64,000 bases of DNA, from positions 1-64,000 of the forward strand of contig JAFDYJ010000019.1 of the NCBI GenBank assembly GCA_018267515.1, read 5' to 3'. The notes beneath the pieces are model-generated. The model was not told the DNA's origin and did no database searches. It saw only the letters and a list, made by a program, of their open reading frames with translations. This DNA comes from Bacteroidota bacterium (lineage in GTDB: Bacteria; Bacteroidota; Bacteroidia; Chitinophagales; Chitinophagaceae). Below are positions 1 to 8,988 of the stretch, one piece after another (the stretch's first letter is position 1; each line of letters begins with the position of its first letter). Both the position numbers and the translations under genes were made by a program.

Positions 1-90
1 TTCAATAACACCGGGTAAACATTCATTTTGGGCAAAATCTCTTGATGCTTTTTGAATCATCAGGTGTTCTTCGTCAAGTTGAAATAACAT
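1..90 (-). CDS. Acyl-CoA dehydrogenase, N-terminal fragment (cut by window edge)
   Basis: Only the first 30 codons lie in the window, reading leftwards from an ATG at 90-88. The translation starts MLFQLDEEHLMIQKASRDFA and continues with QNECLPGVIE. This is the usual opening of the first helix of acyl-CoA dehydrogenases (LTEEQLMIQ-x-A-x-DFA-x-x-x-LxPG). These flavoenzymes oxidise acyl-CoA thioesters in beta-oxidation. The gene is divergent from ccmE and shares a roughly 190-bp AT-rich intergenic region with it. Substrate chain length cannot be judged from this fragment. Confidence 0.75.
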   Translation of the reverse strand, partial: MLFQLDEEHLMIQKASRDFAQNECLPGVIE

Positions 91-244
91 AAATGAAATT
101 TAGTGGGCAAAAATAGCTCAAATATTCTATTCGTATTTCCATAGCTGATATATCTCCTGTATTTTAAATATATCGTATTGAAATGCTTATACTAAATATT
201 ATTATAACATCTGTATGCACTTCAATTCAGATATTATTTTAGCC

Positions 245-252
245 TAACTTTG
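245..252 (+). promoter_or_regulatory. Candidate -7 promoter element of ccmE
   Basis: TAACTTTG matches the Bacteroidota sigma-70 -7 consensus TAnnTTTG and lies 32 bp before the ccmE start codon. No convincing -33 TTG box was found at the expected distance, so this rests on the -7 match and position alone. Confidence 0.45.
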
Positions 253-284
253 CCGGGCTCCCGATAATTATTGGGATAAGAGTT

Positions 285-734
285 ATGAAAAAGATTCATA
301 TAATTTTATTAGTGTTGATTGCCGGGTCTATTGCAGTGTTGATCAGTTTTCTGAAAGCTTCAACGACTTATGATACTATTGAAACAGCAAAAGAAAAGCC
401 CGGGAAATTCGTGCATATGATTGCAAAACTGGACCGTTCGCAGCCGATAGAATACGATGCCGTTAAAGATCCGAATTACCTGAGTTTTACTGCTGTTGAT
501 TCTCTGGGTCAAACAGTAAAGGTTGTGTACCGGAATGCCAAACCGGATAACCTGGAAGGGAGTGAGCGGCTCGTGTTAAAAGGTGCCTATGAGAATAATC
601 ATTTCGAATGTAAAGAGATTATGATGAAATGTCCTTCTAAGTATAAAGATGATATGAAGGCAGCTGAGAAAAATATTCAGGAAACCACCGAAACATCACC
701 TGCCAATAATCAAACGGCAGAAAAAAAACTTTAA
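285..734 (+). CDS. ccmE: Cytochrome c maturation haem chaperone CcmE, CxxxY type
   Basis: 149-residue CcmE. In system I cytochrome c biogenesis CcmE carries haem covalently on the outer face of the cytoplasmic membrane and hands it to CcmF. One N-terminal membrane anchor (about residues 5-23) precedes the OB-fold domain, with the typical VKVVYRNAKPDNL strand and LVLKGAYENNHFECKEIM. The haem-binding motif, usually HxxxY, reads C116-P-S-K-Y120 here, so the classical histidine is replaced by cysteine. CxxxY CcmE proteins are known from the variant Ccm system of Desulfovibrio and archaea. A hydrophilic tail (about 122-149) ends the protein. ccmF starts 6 bp after the stop, which implies one transcript. 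Family assignment is firm; that the cysteine carries haem is inferred from the motif. Confidence 0.9.
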   Translation: MKKIHIILLVLIAGSIAVLISFLKASTTYDTIETAKEKPGKFVHMIAKLDRSQPIEYDAVKDPNYLSFTAVDSLGQTVKVVYRNAKPDNLEGSERLVLKGAYENNHFECKEIMMKCPSKYKDDMKAAEKNIQETTETSPANNQTAEKKL

Positions 735-740
735 TACAGA

Positions 741-3197
741 ATGGGTTATATTGGTGAGCATCTGCTGCCCGGGCAACTGGGTCATTTTTTTATAACACTA
801 TCTTTAGTCGCTTCTGCTATTGCTGCATTTGCTTATTTCAAATCGGCAAATGCAATTTCTGAACCGGAAGCTTATCAATGGAAAAAACTGGGCCGTTACG
901 CTTTTTTCACTGAAGTAATTGCTGTCGTATCTATTTTTATAACCCTGTTTTACATAATTCACAGCCATTATTTCGAATACAAATATGCCTGGCAACATAC
1001 CAGCCTCTCACTTGAAGTTAAATATATGCTGGCTTCATTTTGGGAAGGACAGGAAGGAAGTTTTTTACTTTGGATTTTCTGGCATTGCATCCTGGGACTT
1101 TTCCTCATAAGAGGTGGCAAAGCATGGGAAGCCCCCGTAATGTCAATTTTAAGCCTGGTTCAATTTTCACTGGCAACAATGATCGCCGGTATTTATATAT
1201 TCGGTTGGAAGCTGGGTTCTAATCCTTTTATTCTTTTAAGGGATTCAGGTGTACTTGACAATGCACCGGCGTTGCACATGAACTTTGATGTCACTCAGCC
1301 TATGAAGCCTGATTATCTTGCATCAATAACTGATGGCAATGATCTGAACCCGCTTTTACAAAACTATTGGATGGTTATTCATCCCCCGGTACTTTTTCTT
1401 GGGTTTGCATCTACGGTTGTTCCCTTTGCATTTGTGATGGCAGCACTTTGGAAAAAGAAATTTTCTGAATGGTTAAAACCGGCTCTGCCCTGGGCTCTAT
1501 TTTCCGCAGCAGTATTGGGCCTGGGAATCATGATGGGTGCAGCCTGGGCTTATGAATCGTTAACATTCGGCGGTTACTGGGCCTGGGATCCTGTAGAAAA
1601 TGCATCGCTTGTACCCTGGATGGTAATGATTGCCGGCATTCACTGCCTGTTAATCTTTAAACACAGCGGTCATTCACTGCGCATCACTCACTTGTTTTTT
1701 ATTCTTGCTTTCGGGTTGGTACTCTACTCCACATTTTTAACCCGGAGTGGAATTTTGGGAGATACATCCGTTCATGCTTTCACAGACCTGGGAATGAACC
1801 TGCAATTATCTGTATTTCTTGGCTTGTTTGTTTTGCCGCCATTACTTCTGTTTGCTTTCAGATACAAACAAATTCCAACAGTGGCTAAAGAAGAAAATAC
1901 CAGCTCCAGGGAATTCTGGATGTTTGTCGGTTCATTGGTGTTTTTTCTATCCGCAGCAGTGATCATTGTAAAAACCTCCCTGCCTGCTTTTGTAAAAGTA
2001 GCACCACCAGAAGATCCTGAATTTGCCTATAACCGGATACAGGTTTACGTGGCTATTGTAGTAGCAGCTTTAACTGCTATTTCTCAATACCTGAAATACA
2101 AAAGCACTCCCGGATCTTTTTTCTGGAAAAAAATATGGCTGCCCACTTTAATCTCAGTCATCATTTCTTCCCTGATATTGGCATTTGGAAATATTGACTA
2201 TAACAAATACGGATATGGATTCCTGGGTTCTATCTGGCTGGCAATTGCCTGCAGTGTGTATGCAATTATCGCCAACGCTGCTTATATCTGGTTAGGCATG
2301 AAAGGAAGTTTAAAACTATCCGGAGGTTCTATTGCACACCTTGGTTTCGGGCTGGTATTGCTTGGAATTCTTATTTCATCTTCCAAAAAAGAAGTTCTCT
2401 CCTATAATACAAGCGGTATAGCAATAAATTTTGGTGAAGGAAGTAAAGAAAAAACGGGTGAAAATTTGACCCTGGTAAAAGGTATTCGTACGGATATGGG
2501 AAAATACTGGGTCACCTATGAAGGATCCCGTCAACATCCCAAAAAACAACTTTGGTATTATGATGTAATGTTTGAGAGTAAGGATGGAAAAGAAAAATTT
2601 GATTTGCATCCTAATGCTTTTATAAACTATAAAGGAAACGAAGGATTGATGGCCAATCCCTCTTCCCGGCATTACTGGGATCATGACGTTTTTACCTATA
2701 TAACTTCATTGCCTGATCCAACTAAGAATAAGGATACAGCTCAGTTCAAAAACAAACTTTTAAAAATTGGAGACACTATTTTTTACTCCAAAGGATATTT
2801 CATACTGGAAAAAGTGTTAACCAGGGATAGTATTCCAACCGACAAGGGATTTGATCCGGATTCAAGAGCCAGCCTGGCAACTATAAAAGTGCATTCATTA
2901 AATAATTCTACCTACACGGCACAACCTTTACTGGTTTTTCAAAAAGGAAGGCAGTATTCCATCCCGGATACAGTAATCTCCCAGGATCTCATTGTAGCAA
3001 TCAATTCAGTGGACGGAGATAAGGTGGATATGGGATATAAAGAACCGGATACGATTATGCAATACCTGACATTAAAAGCTTATAAATTTCCATATATAAA
3101 CCTGCTCTGGCTGGGAGTTATCATTACAGTCACCGGTATCATTATCAGCATGGTGCATCGCAGCCGTTTAAACCGGATCAGTGTTTCCAGGTCTTAA
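741..3197 (+). CDS. ccmF: Cytochrome c haem lyase subunit CcmF (long form)
   Basis: 818-residue polytopic membrane protein of the haem handling family. It ligates haem to apocytochrome c CxxCH motifs together with CcmE. The tryptophan-rich WWD signature GGYWAWDPVENASLVPW is at about residues 277-293. A HPPVLFLGF segment at about 214-222 supplies a conserved histidine, and many membrane helices fill residues 10-545. A soluble, probably periplasmic domain (about 550-785) precedes the last helix (about 788-806). At 818 residues it is longer than the roughly 650 residues of the E. coli protein, mainly in that C-terminal soluble part. It follows ccmE by 6 bp. ccmG and ccmH do not follow, so the remaining Ccm functions must be encoded elsewhere or be absent. 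Confidence 0.93.
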   Translation: MGYIGEHLLPGQLGHFFITLSLVASAIAAFAYFKSANAISEPEAYQWKKLGRYAFFTEVIAVVSIFITLFYIIHSHYFEYKYAWQHTSLSLEVKYMLASFWEGQEGSFLLWIFWHCILGLFLIRGGKAWEAPVMSILSLVQFSLATMIAGIYIFGWKLGSNPFILLRDSGVLDNAPALHMNFDVTQPMKPDYLASITDGNDLNPLLQNYWMVIHPPVLFLGFASTVVPFAFVMAALWKKKFSEWLKPALPWALFSAAVLGLGIMMGAAWAYESLTFGGYWAWDPVENASLVPWMVMIAGIHCLLIFKHSGHSLRITHLFFILAFGLVLYSTFLTRSGILGDTSVHAFTDLGMNLQLSVFLGLFVLPPLLLFAFRYKQIPTVAKEENTSSREFWMFVGSLVFFLSAAVIIVKTSLPAFVKVAPPEDPEFAYNRIQVYVAIVVAALTAISQYLKYKSTPGSFFWKKIWLPTLISVIISSLILAFGNIDYNKYGYGFLGSIWLAIACSVYAIIANAAYIWLGMKGSLKLSGGSIAHLGFGLVLLGILISSSKKEVLSYNTSGIAINFGEGSKEKTGENLTLVKGIRTDMGKYWVTYEGSRQHPKKQLWYYDVMFESKDGKEKFDLHPNAFINYKGNEGLMANPSSRHYWDHDVFTYITSLPDPTKNKDTAQFKNKLLKIGDTIFYSKGYFILEKVLTRDSIPTDKGFDPDSRASLATIKVHSLNNSTYTAQPLLVFQKGRQYSIPDTVISQDLIVAINSVDGDKVDMGYKEPDTIMQYLTLKAYKFPYINLLWLGVIITVTGIIISMVHRSRLNRISVSRS

Positions 3198-3283
3198 TTT
3201 TTACTTTTTTTAATACAGCAAAAGGGTCACTTTCCTTGTCTTATAGAATCAATTGCGAGATTATTTTTTAATTTTATTATGAC

Positions 3284-3982
3284 ATGAGAGGTTGGATAAG
3301 ATACCGGATTCCGTTCGCTATGTTTTTGATGCTGTTGATGGCATCATTATTTTCATTTGCTCAAATTGATCCACCGGTTGCCAATACGGATACAATTCCT
3401 CCCATTCCCTCCATTGCTGAAAGAGCAAAAAACTGGGGACCGAATGATACGGTAATCGTATCCGCAATCTGGTATCACAATGAGATGCTTCCCTATAAAG
3501 AAATGGAAAACGTATGGGTATCCACCCTGTCTGCCCGGAAGCTGGAGAAATACAAACAGGAATGGACCCGCCTTCGCAATGCTGTTTATGTAACCTACCC
3601 TTATGCCCGGATTGCCGGAGTGACCATCAATGATATCAATAAACACTTACTGAATGTCAGCTCAAGAAAAGACCGAAAGGATTATATTAAATCAAGAGAA
3701 AAAGAATTGAAATCACAATTTTCCGATCCCTTATCTAATCTTTCAGTGTACCAGGGGAAAGTTCTTATGAAACTCATTAATCGCCAGACCGGAAACGATT
3801 GTTATGATTTGATAAAAGAATACCGCAACGGATTAACAGCCCGTTTATATCAAACCATTGCATTCTTCTTTGGCAGCAGCCTGAAACAGGGTTGGGATCT
3901 TGCAGATAAAACTGACCGTCAAATTGAAAATTTTGTAAAAGAAATTGATGGTGTCTGGTACAACAATCCATATAGGAAATAA
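3284..3982 (+). CDS. DUF4294 family secreted protein
   Basis: 232 residues with an N-terminal signal sequence (about 8-26, ending SFAQ). The body resembles the Bacteroidota-restricted DUF4294 family: an opening strand-rich part (VIVSAIWYHNEMLPYKEMENVWV), a basic helix RKLEKYKQEWTRLRNAV, and a C-terminal helical part with IKEYRNGLTARLYQTIAFFFG and LKQGWD. Function is unknown. It lies 86 bp after ccmF on the same strand and may share its transcript. Assignment is by recall of the family pattern; no catalytic residues are evident. Confidence 0.75.
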   Translation: MRGWIRYRIPFAMFLMLLMASLFSFAQIDPPVANTDTIPPIPSIAERAKNWGPNDTVIVSAIWYHNEMLPYKEMENVWVSTLSARKLEKYKQEWTRLRNAVYVTYPYARIAGVTINDINKHLLNVSSRKDRKDYIKSREKELKSQFSDPLSNLSVYQGKVLMKLINRQTGNDCYDLIKEYRNGLTARLYQTIAFFFGSSLKQGWDLADKTDRQIENFVKEIDGVWYNNPYRK

Positions 3983-4074
3983 ATTTTTAATACTTCGGGG
4001 GACTACTCCTGGTTTCCGGCTTCCCTTTTCAACTTCATTCAGCATACCTGCTTCTTCCTTCTTATCTTGCAGCT

Positions 4075-4812
4075 ATGAAACTTGATATTCTTGCTATTGG
4101 TGTTCACCCGGATGATGTTGAACTGGGTTGTTCCGGAACTCTGATTAACGAGATCAAAAGAGGAAAAAAAGCCGGAATTGTTGATTTGACACAGGGCGAA
4201 CTGGGAACCCGTGGTACGATTGAAACCCGGCATGAAGAAGCGGCAAGAGCAGCTAAGATTATAGGAGTATCCGTACGGGAGAATTTAAAAATGAGAGATG
4301 GTTTTTTTCGTAATGATGAGGAAAACCAGGTGAAACTGATACGGGTGATCCGTAAATACCAGCCCCATATTGTAATCGGAAATATTTTGCACGACAGGCA
4401 TCCGGATCATGGCAGAGCCGGGCATCTTATTTCAACCGCCGCCTACTTATCCGGTCTCTCAAAAATTGAAACCAATGATGAAAACGGGAAAGCCCAGCAA
4501 CGATGGCGCCCGGGTTATGTATTGCACTATTTACAGGATTGGTATCATGAACCCGATCTGCTCATAGATATCAGTGATGTTTTTGAACAAAGAATGGAAT
4601 CAATCAAAGCTTACAGTACTCAATTCCACACTTCACAATCGTCTGACGAAGGACCTCAAACCTATATTTCCACCCCTGATTTTTTAGAAAGTGTAATTGC
4701 CCGGGCCCGGATGCTCGGTAAAAAAATTGGTGTAAAGTATGCAGAAGGTTTTCTCACCGAAAAAAAGATAGGCATCAGAAACCTGGATGCACTGATTCAA
4801 AATGAAACATAA
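4075..4812 (+). CDS. bshB1: Bacillithiol biosynthesis deacetylase BshB1
   Basis: 245-residue PIG-L/LmbE-type zinc deacetylase. BshB1 removes the acetyl group from N-acetylglucosaminyl-malate, the second step of bacillithiol synthesis, in the cytoplasm. The zinc/catalytic motif HPDD is at residues 11-14 (AIGVHPDDVELGCSG) and the second metal motif DRHPDH at about 107-112. The stretch LTQGELGTRGT and the C-terminal YAEGF are characteristic of the BshB1 branch. Length is normal. A TATCTTG sequence about 10 bp before the ATG could be a weak -7 box. A DinB/YfiT protein of the bacillithiol transferase type at 28 kb supports bacillithiol use by this organism. bshA and bshC are not in the window. Confidence 0.9.
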   Translation: MKLDILAIGVHPDDVELGCSGTLINEIKRGKKAGIVDLTQGELGTRGTIETRHEEAARAAKIIGVSVRENLKMRDGFFRNDEENQVKLIRVIRKYQPHIVIGNILHDRHPDHGRAGHLISTAAYLSGLSKIETNDENGKAQQRWRPGYVLHYLQDWYHEPDLLIDISDVFEQRMESIKAYSTQFHTSQSSDEGPQTYISTPDFLESVIARARMLGKKIGVKYAEGFLTEKKIGIRNLDALIQNET

Positions 4813-4856
4813 ATTTTTATTTAAGCCGATAAACGGAAGTTCACAGTAATAAAGAA

Positions 4857-4864
4857 TACCTTTG
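4857..4864 (+). promoter_or_regulatory. Candidate -7 promoter element of the desaturase gene
   Basis: TACCTTTG matches TAnnTTTG exactly and lies 24 bp before the desaturase ATG, just after the bshB1 stop codon. This suggests the desaturase has its own promoter. Confidence 0.5.
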
Positions 4865-4888
4865 ACAAAACACCCTTAAAGTCCAATC

Positions 4889-5956
4889 ATGACGACACCC
4901 AAATTTGCAACAGTCCCCCACTCTTTCCATACTGAACTTAAAAAAAGAATCCGGGAATATTTTGAAGAAGTAGGCAAATCCACCACCGGGAATTACAATC
5001 TTTTTATAAAAGCGATTCTTTGGATGGCCGGTTTTATTTTTGTTTACATCCACCTGGTTTTTTTTACGCCTTCAGCCCCCTGGGCTATCATCGAATGTGT
5101 TTTGCTGGGAGGAATTGTTGCTGCAATCGGTTTTAATGTGATGCACGACGGCGCACATGGCAGCTTTAGTAAATATAAATGGGTGAACGGCTTTGCCGCT
5201 TTTTCATTGAACCTCCTGGGTGGCAACAGCTTTATGTGGAATATGAAACACAACGTCATTCATCATTCTTATACTAATGTGGACGGAGTGGATGATGATA
5301 TAGACCTGCAACCCTGGCTGCGGATGAGCGCCACTCAAAAACGCTATCGTTTTCACAAATACCAGCATTTTTATTTCTGGTTCCTGTATTCATTATTTTA
5401 CCTGTTTTGGATTTTTGTTCTGGATTTTCAAAAATATTTCAGAAGAAAGATCGGCAATATGCCGCTGAAAAAAATGAAACTAAAAGACCACCTGGTTTTT
5501 TGGGGATTCAAAATTGTCCATTACTTCCTTTTTATTGGCATACCTATTTACCGTTTAGGATTTATTGACTGGCTGATCGGGTTCCTGATTTTTGCTTCCG
5601 TTGCCGGACTGGTACTGAGCCTTGTATTTCAATTAGCTCATACTGTAGAACATACTTCTTTTCCGGCTGTCAATGCTGATGATGGAAAGATGGAAGATGA
5701 ATGGGCTATTCATCAATTAAAAACCACTGCCAATTTTGCAACAAAAAATAAATTAGTAAGCTGGCTCCTGGGTGGTTTAAATTTCCAGATTGAACACCAT
5801 TTATTTCCCAAAATTTCTCATGTCCACTATCCTGCCATGAGCCGGATAATAAAAAAAGCCTGTGTCGAGTACGGGCTGGTTTATATTGAATATAAAAGAG
5901 TGCATCATGCCCTGGTATCGCATGTTTCTTTTTTAAGGCAGATGGGAAAAAATTGA
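4889..5956 (+). CDS. Membrane fatty acid desaturase (acyl-CoA/acyl-lipid)
   Basis: 355-residue integral membrane di-iron desaturase that introduces a double bond into an acyl chain. The three histidine boxes are present: HDGAHG at about residues 86-91, HNVIHH at about 121-126, and QIEHHLFP at about 302-309. The Q in the third box (QxxHH) is typical of front-end desaturases and linoleoyl-CoA desaturase-like bacterial proteins. There is no fused cytochrome b5 domain, so electrons must come from a separate donor. Hydrophobic segments lie at about 40-85 and 205-255. Length fits the family. Regiospecificity cannot be deduced. A promoter-like TACCTTTG precedes it. Confidence 0.88.
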   Translation: MTTPKFATVPHSFHTELKKRIREYFEEVGKSTTGNYNLFIKAILWMAGFIFVYIHLVFFTPSAPWAIIECVLLGGIVAAIGFNVMHDGAHGSFSKYKWVNGFAAFSLNLLGGNSFMWNMKHNVIHHSYTNVDGVDDDIDLQPWLRMSATQKRYRFHKYQHFYFWFLYSLFYLFWIFVLDFQKYFRRKIGNMPLKKMKLKDHLVFWGFKIVHYFLFIGIPIYRLGFIDWLIGFLIFASVAGLVLSLVFQLAHTVEHTSFPAVNADDGKMEDEWAIHQLKTTANFATKNKLVSWLLGGLNFQIEHHLFPKISHVHYPAMSRIIKKACVEYGLVYIEYKRVHHALVSHVSFLRQMGKN

Positions 5957-6065
5957 AATTGACTATCATTGACAGCTTTTCCCAATCTGTTTTTCCTCCG
6001 GATGAACCCGGATTTTGAGACTACCTCAAACACGTTTAACTTGCACCGCTTTTCAAATACAATGT

Positions 6066-7118
6066 ATGACTGATCTCTCCAATTTTGATCCTAATCATGT
6101 AGGCAACCCTGAAAATAATATATTCGGCCTACCTACAACTGAAGACTCAGCCCGAGTTATTATAGTGCCCGTTCCCTGGGAAGTTACTGTCAGCTATTCG
6201 GCCGGTACAGCCCGTGCTGCCGATGCCATTTTCAAAGCCAGCTTCCAGGTAGATCTTTATGATCCGGAAATCCCGGATGGATGGAAACAGGGCTTTTATA
6301 TGCGGCCTGTTGACAAAAAAATATTAATGAAAAGTGATTACCTGCGTAAAGAAGCAGAGTTGTTTATTGACTATATCTCAAAAGGAGATAAACCGGAGGC
6401 TAACCAGTTCATGACAAAAACTCTGAAAGAAGTAAATGAAGGAAGTGAACATCTGAATAAATGGGTGTATGAACAAACCAAAGCTTTATTAGGTAAAAAT
6501 AAATTAGTAGCCTTATTAGGAGGTGATCACAGTGTATCATTAGGTTTTTTTAAAGCAATGGCTGAAAAACACGGATCATTCGGAATTTTGCAAATTGATG
6601 CACATTGTGATCTCCGTGAAGCATATGAAGGTTTCAATTATTCACATGCCAGCATTATGTATAACACTCTCCGGGAAATACCCGGGGTAACAAAACTTGT
6701 TCAGGCCGGTATTCGTGACCTCAGTGAAAGTGAGTGGGAATATATATGCAATAGCCCCGACAGAATCGCCACTTATCTTGACAAAGATATCCGCAGGCGT
6801 CAATTTGAAGGGGAGAACTGGAAACAGATTGCAGAAGAAATCATTAACCGCTTGCCGGAAAAAGTTTTCATCAGTTTTGACATTGATGGGCTGGATCCTA
6901 AGCTTTGTCCGACTACGGGCACGCCGGTGCCGGGAGGTTTTGAGACAGAGCAGGTTTTTTATTTATTCAGTAAACTGCTTCAAAGCGGTAGAAAATTAAT
7001 CGGCTTTGATCTGAATGAAGTGGGAACCGGTGATGGTGAGTGGGACGCCAATGTCGGCGCAAGGGTGCTATTCAAAATGTGCAACCTGCTTGTACACAAC
7101 AATCCGTCAAATTCATAA
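6066..7118 (+). CDS. Arginase/agmatinase/formimidoylglutamase family hydrolase
   Basis: 350-residue ureohydrolase, a binuclear manganese enzyme that hydrolyses guanidino or formimino groups. Metal-ligand motifs are all present: GGDHS (about residue 152), DAHCD (about 178, usually DAHxD) and FDIDGLDP (about 273). The ATG at 6066 (MTDLSNFDPN) is preferred over an upstream in-frame ATG at 6015, whose extra 17 residues (MRLPQTRLTCTAFQIQC) do not look like family sequence. Such Bacteroidota proteins are often annotated as formimidoylglutamase or agmatinase. No hut or spe genes are nearby, so the substrate is open. Confidence 0.85.
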   Translation: MTDLSNFDPNHVGNPENNIFGLPTTEDSARVIIVPVPWEVTVSYSAGTARAADAIFKASFQVDLYDPEIPDGWKQGFYMRPVDKKILMKSDYLRKEAELFIDYISKGDKPEANQFMTKTLKEVNEGSEHLNKWVYEQTKALLGKNKLVALLGGDHSVSLGFFKAMAEKHGSFGILQIDAHCDLREAYEGFNYSHASIMYNTLREIPGVTKLVQAGIRDLSESEWEYICNSPDRIATYLDKDIRRRQFEGENWKQIAEEIINRLPEKVFISFDIDGLDPKLCPTTGTPVPGGFETEQVFYLFSKLLQSGRKLIGFDLNEVGTGDGEWDANVGARVLFKMCNLLVHNNPSNS

Positions 7119-7130
7119 TTATGGCCTGTT

Positions 7131-7673
7131 ATGCAAATGTTCAGGGTCATTTTAAAAAAAGAAAAGCGAGGCACATATAACCTCATTAGCTGGATAGCCC
7201 TGTCTGTCAACTTTATTACACTTTTTCTTATTACCTCTGCAACAGGTTTTCAAAATATATTTCCTGCTTTGCTTGGGGGAATTGCCATCCTGATGGCTAT
7301 CCTTTTACGCCGGATGTATCCGGGAAAGGGAACAGTTGCCTTTGGAATTGCCCTGGCCATTTGCTGCATTGCCTGGCTGCTTCAATCGCACTGGTGGATT
7401 GCGCTAGTGGATCTGTTATTCCTGTTATTAAGTATCCAGGCTGCAAAGGACCTTGTCCTATATTTTTCAGAAGAAGAAATAAAATATTCTTCAATTCTTA
7501 CAAAAAGGATTCCCTGGACAGAAGTAAACAATGCCCTTTTAAAAGACGATATTCTCACTATTGACCTTAAGAATAACAGGATCATTCAGCAATTAGTGGA
7601 TGATCGCAACTCTTTGTTGAATGAAAAAGAATTTAACGACTTTTGCAAAAAGCATTTGACGCCGGAGCCATAA
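7131..7673 (+). CDS. Membrane protein of unknown function, four hydrophobic segments
   Basis: 180 residues. Four hydrophobic segments lie at about residues 19-38, 42-60, 65-83 and 86-103. They are followed by a soluble part in which FSEEEIKYSSILTKRIPWTEVNNALLKDDILTIDLKNNR resembles the strand pattern of bacterial PH-like domains. I do not recognise a named family. It starts 12 bp after the arginase-family gene and ends 11 bp before the radical SAM gene, so it is probably part of the same transcript. A second ATG at 7137 is an equally possible start. Confidence 0.6.
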   Translation: MQMFRVILKKEKRGTYNLISWIALSVNFITLFLITSATGFQNIFPALLGGIAILMAILLRRMYPGKGTVAFGIALAICCIAWLLQSHWWIALVDLLFLLLSIQAAKDLVLYFSEEEIKYSSILTKRIPWTEVNNALLKDDILTIDLKNNRIIQQLVDDRNSLLNEKEFNDFCKKHLTPEP

Positions 7674-7684
7674 ACATTAATACA

Positions 7685-8980
7685 GTGAAGCACACTCCTT
7701 ACATACTCTATTCGGATGGCAAGGGAAATATTTTTGAAGACATTTCTTTATATGCCACCGGCAGGAGCGGATGGGATGCTATAAAGGTTCCGGATGAACA
7801 ATGGATCGAACTTCCGCAGGGTGGACAATTATACGAGTTGCCCGGCAGAAGAGGAATCGGCATTGATGTAAAAACAGGTGAAATGCGACTCTGTGAAAAA
7901 GGATGGGCAGTGGCCGCTTTCATTCCCCCGGCCTACACAGGACTTTACTTAGCCGCTTATGAAACTGCTACCGGTGCTCCCACTCTTCCGTTATTTTGCT
8001 ATACGGCAGCAAGCTGGAGTAATGGAAAGTTTTTTGTACCTGCATTAAGAATCGAACAGGATATACGGCAGGACTGTGATGGATACAATGAAAAAGACAT
8101 TGAGTCAGGCGTATCCTATTTATTAAAAGCATACCCGCACAACCGTTTAATAAAACATCTTTCAGAAAACTGTGCTTTGACGTATCACTGCCCTGCAGCA
8201 AGAAATTATTTTTTAGGAAGATGGGAATGCCCGGTTCCGGCATCACCTGCCTGTAATGCAAATTGCATAGGTTGTATTTCACTGCAACCGGATGAAGAAC
8301 CTATCGTATCGCCCCAGGATCGTTTAACTTTTAAACCTACGGCAGAAGAAATAGTAGAATACACAGTTCCCCATTTGGAAACAGCACCTTTTCCTATTGT
8401 CAGTTTCGGGCAGGGCTGTGAAGGTGAGCCATTGCTGATGTGGGAAACACTGGAAAAATCAATCCGGGAAATACGGAAACATACAAATAAGGGAATTATC
8501 AACATAAATACAAATGGATCAGATCCGAAAGCAGTTAAAATATTATGTGAAGCGGGACTGAATTCTATAAGGGTGAGCACCAATTCAGCAAGAAGAGAAA
8601 TTTATTTACCCTATTACCGTCCCAACAATTATGATTTTGAAGACATCATAGAAAGTCTGAAAATTGTTCGCAGCTACGGTGGGTGGACCTCTATCAATTA
8701 CTTTGTATTTCCCGGAATGACAGATAGCATAGAAGAATATGAAGCACTGCGAAAATTAATCAGAGATACAGGGCTGTGCATGATTCAATGGCGGAATTTT
8801 AATATTGATCCTGACTGGTACCTTGGTAAAATCGGTGTAACAGATACCGGCGAATGCATGGGCATTTCAAATTTATTACAATCTATTAAAGAAGAATTCC
8901 CCGATTTAAAATTTGGTTACTTTAACCCGCCGGCAGAAAGAATAAAAGGTGAATTTGAAAAAGACTTTGCCCACCATTAA
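7685..8980 (+). CDS. Radical SAM protein with long cysteine-containing N-terminal region
   Basis: About 431 residues. The radical SAM cluster motif C-NAN-C-IG-C (CX3CX2C) lies unusually deep, at about residue 189. It is followed by FGQGCEGEPLL, the glycine/glutamate SAM-binding region, and by strands containing NINTNGSDP and IRVSTNSARREIY. The first 185 residues form a separate domain. Its end carries extra cysteines (ENCALTYHC, WEC) that might bind a second cluster. The GTG at 7685 (VKHTPYILYSD) is preferred. The ATG at 7643 would overlap the upstream gene by 31 bp and add 14 residues with no family look. It sits between a membrane protein and a DMT exporter; substrate unknown. Confidence 0.8.
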   Translation: MKHTPYILYSDGKGNIFEDISLYATGRSGWDAIKVPDEQWIELPQGGQLYELPGRRGIGIDVKTGEMRLCEKGWAVAAFIPPAYTGLYLAAYETATGAPTLPLFCYTAASWSNGKFFVPALRIEQDIRQDCDGYNEKDIESGVSYLLKAYPHNRLIKHLSENCALTYHCPAARNYFLGRWECPVPASPACNANCIGCISLQPDEEPIVSPQDRLTFKPTAEEIVEYTVPHLETAPFPIVSFGQGCEGEPLLMWETLEKSIREIRKHTNKGIININTNGSDPKAVKILCEAGLNSIRVSTNSARREIYLPYYRPNNYDFEDIIESLKIVRSYGGWTSINYFVFPGMTDSIEEYEALRKLIRDTGLCMIQWRNFNIDPDWYLGKIGVTDTGECMGISNLLQSIKEEFPDLKFGYFNPPAERIKGEFEKDFAHH

Positions 8981-8988
8981 AAATTCCA

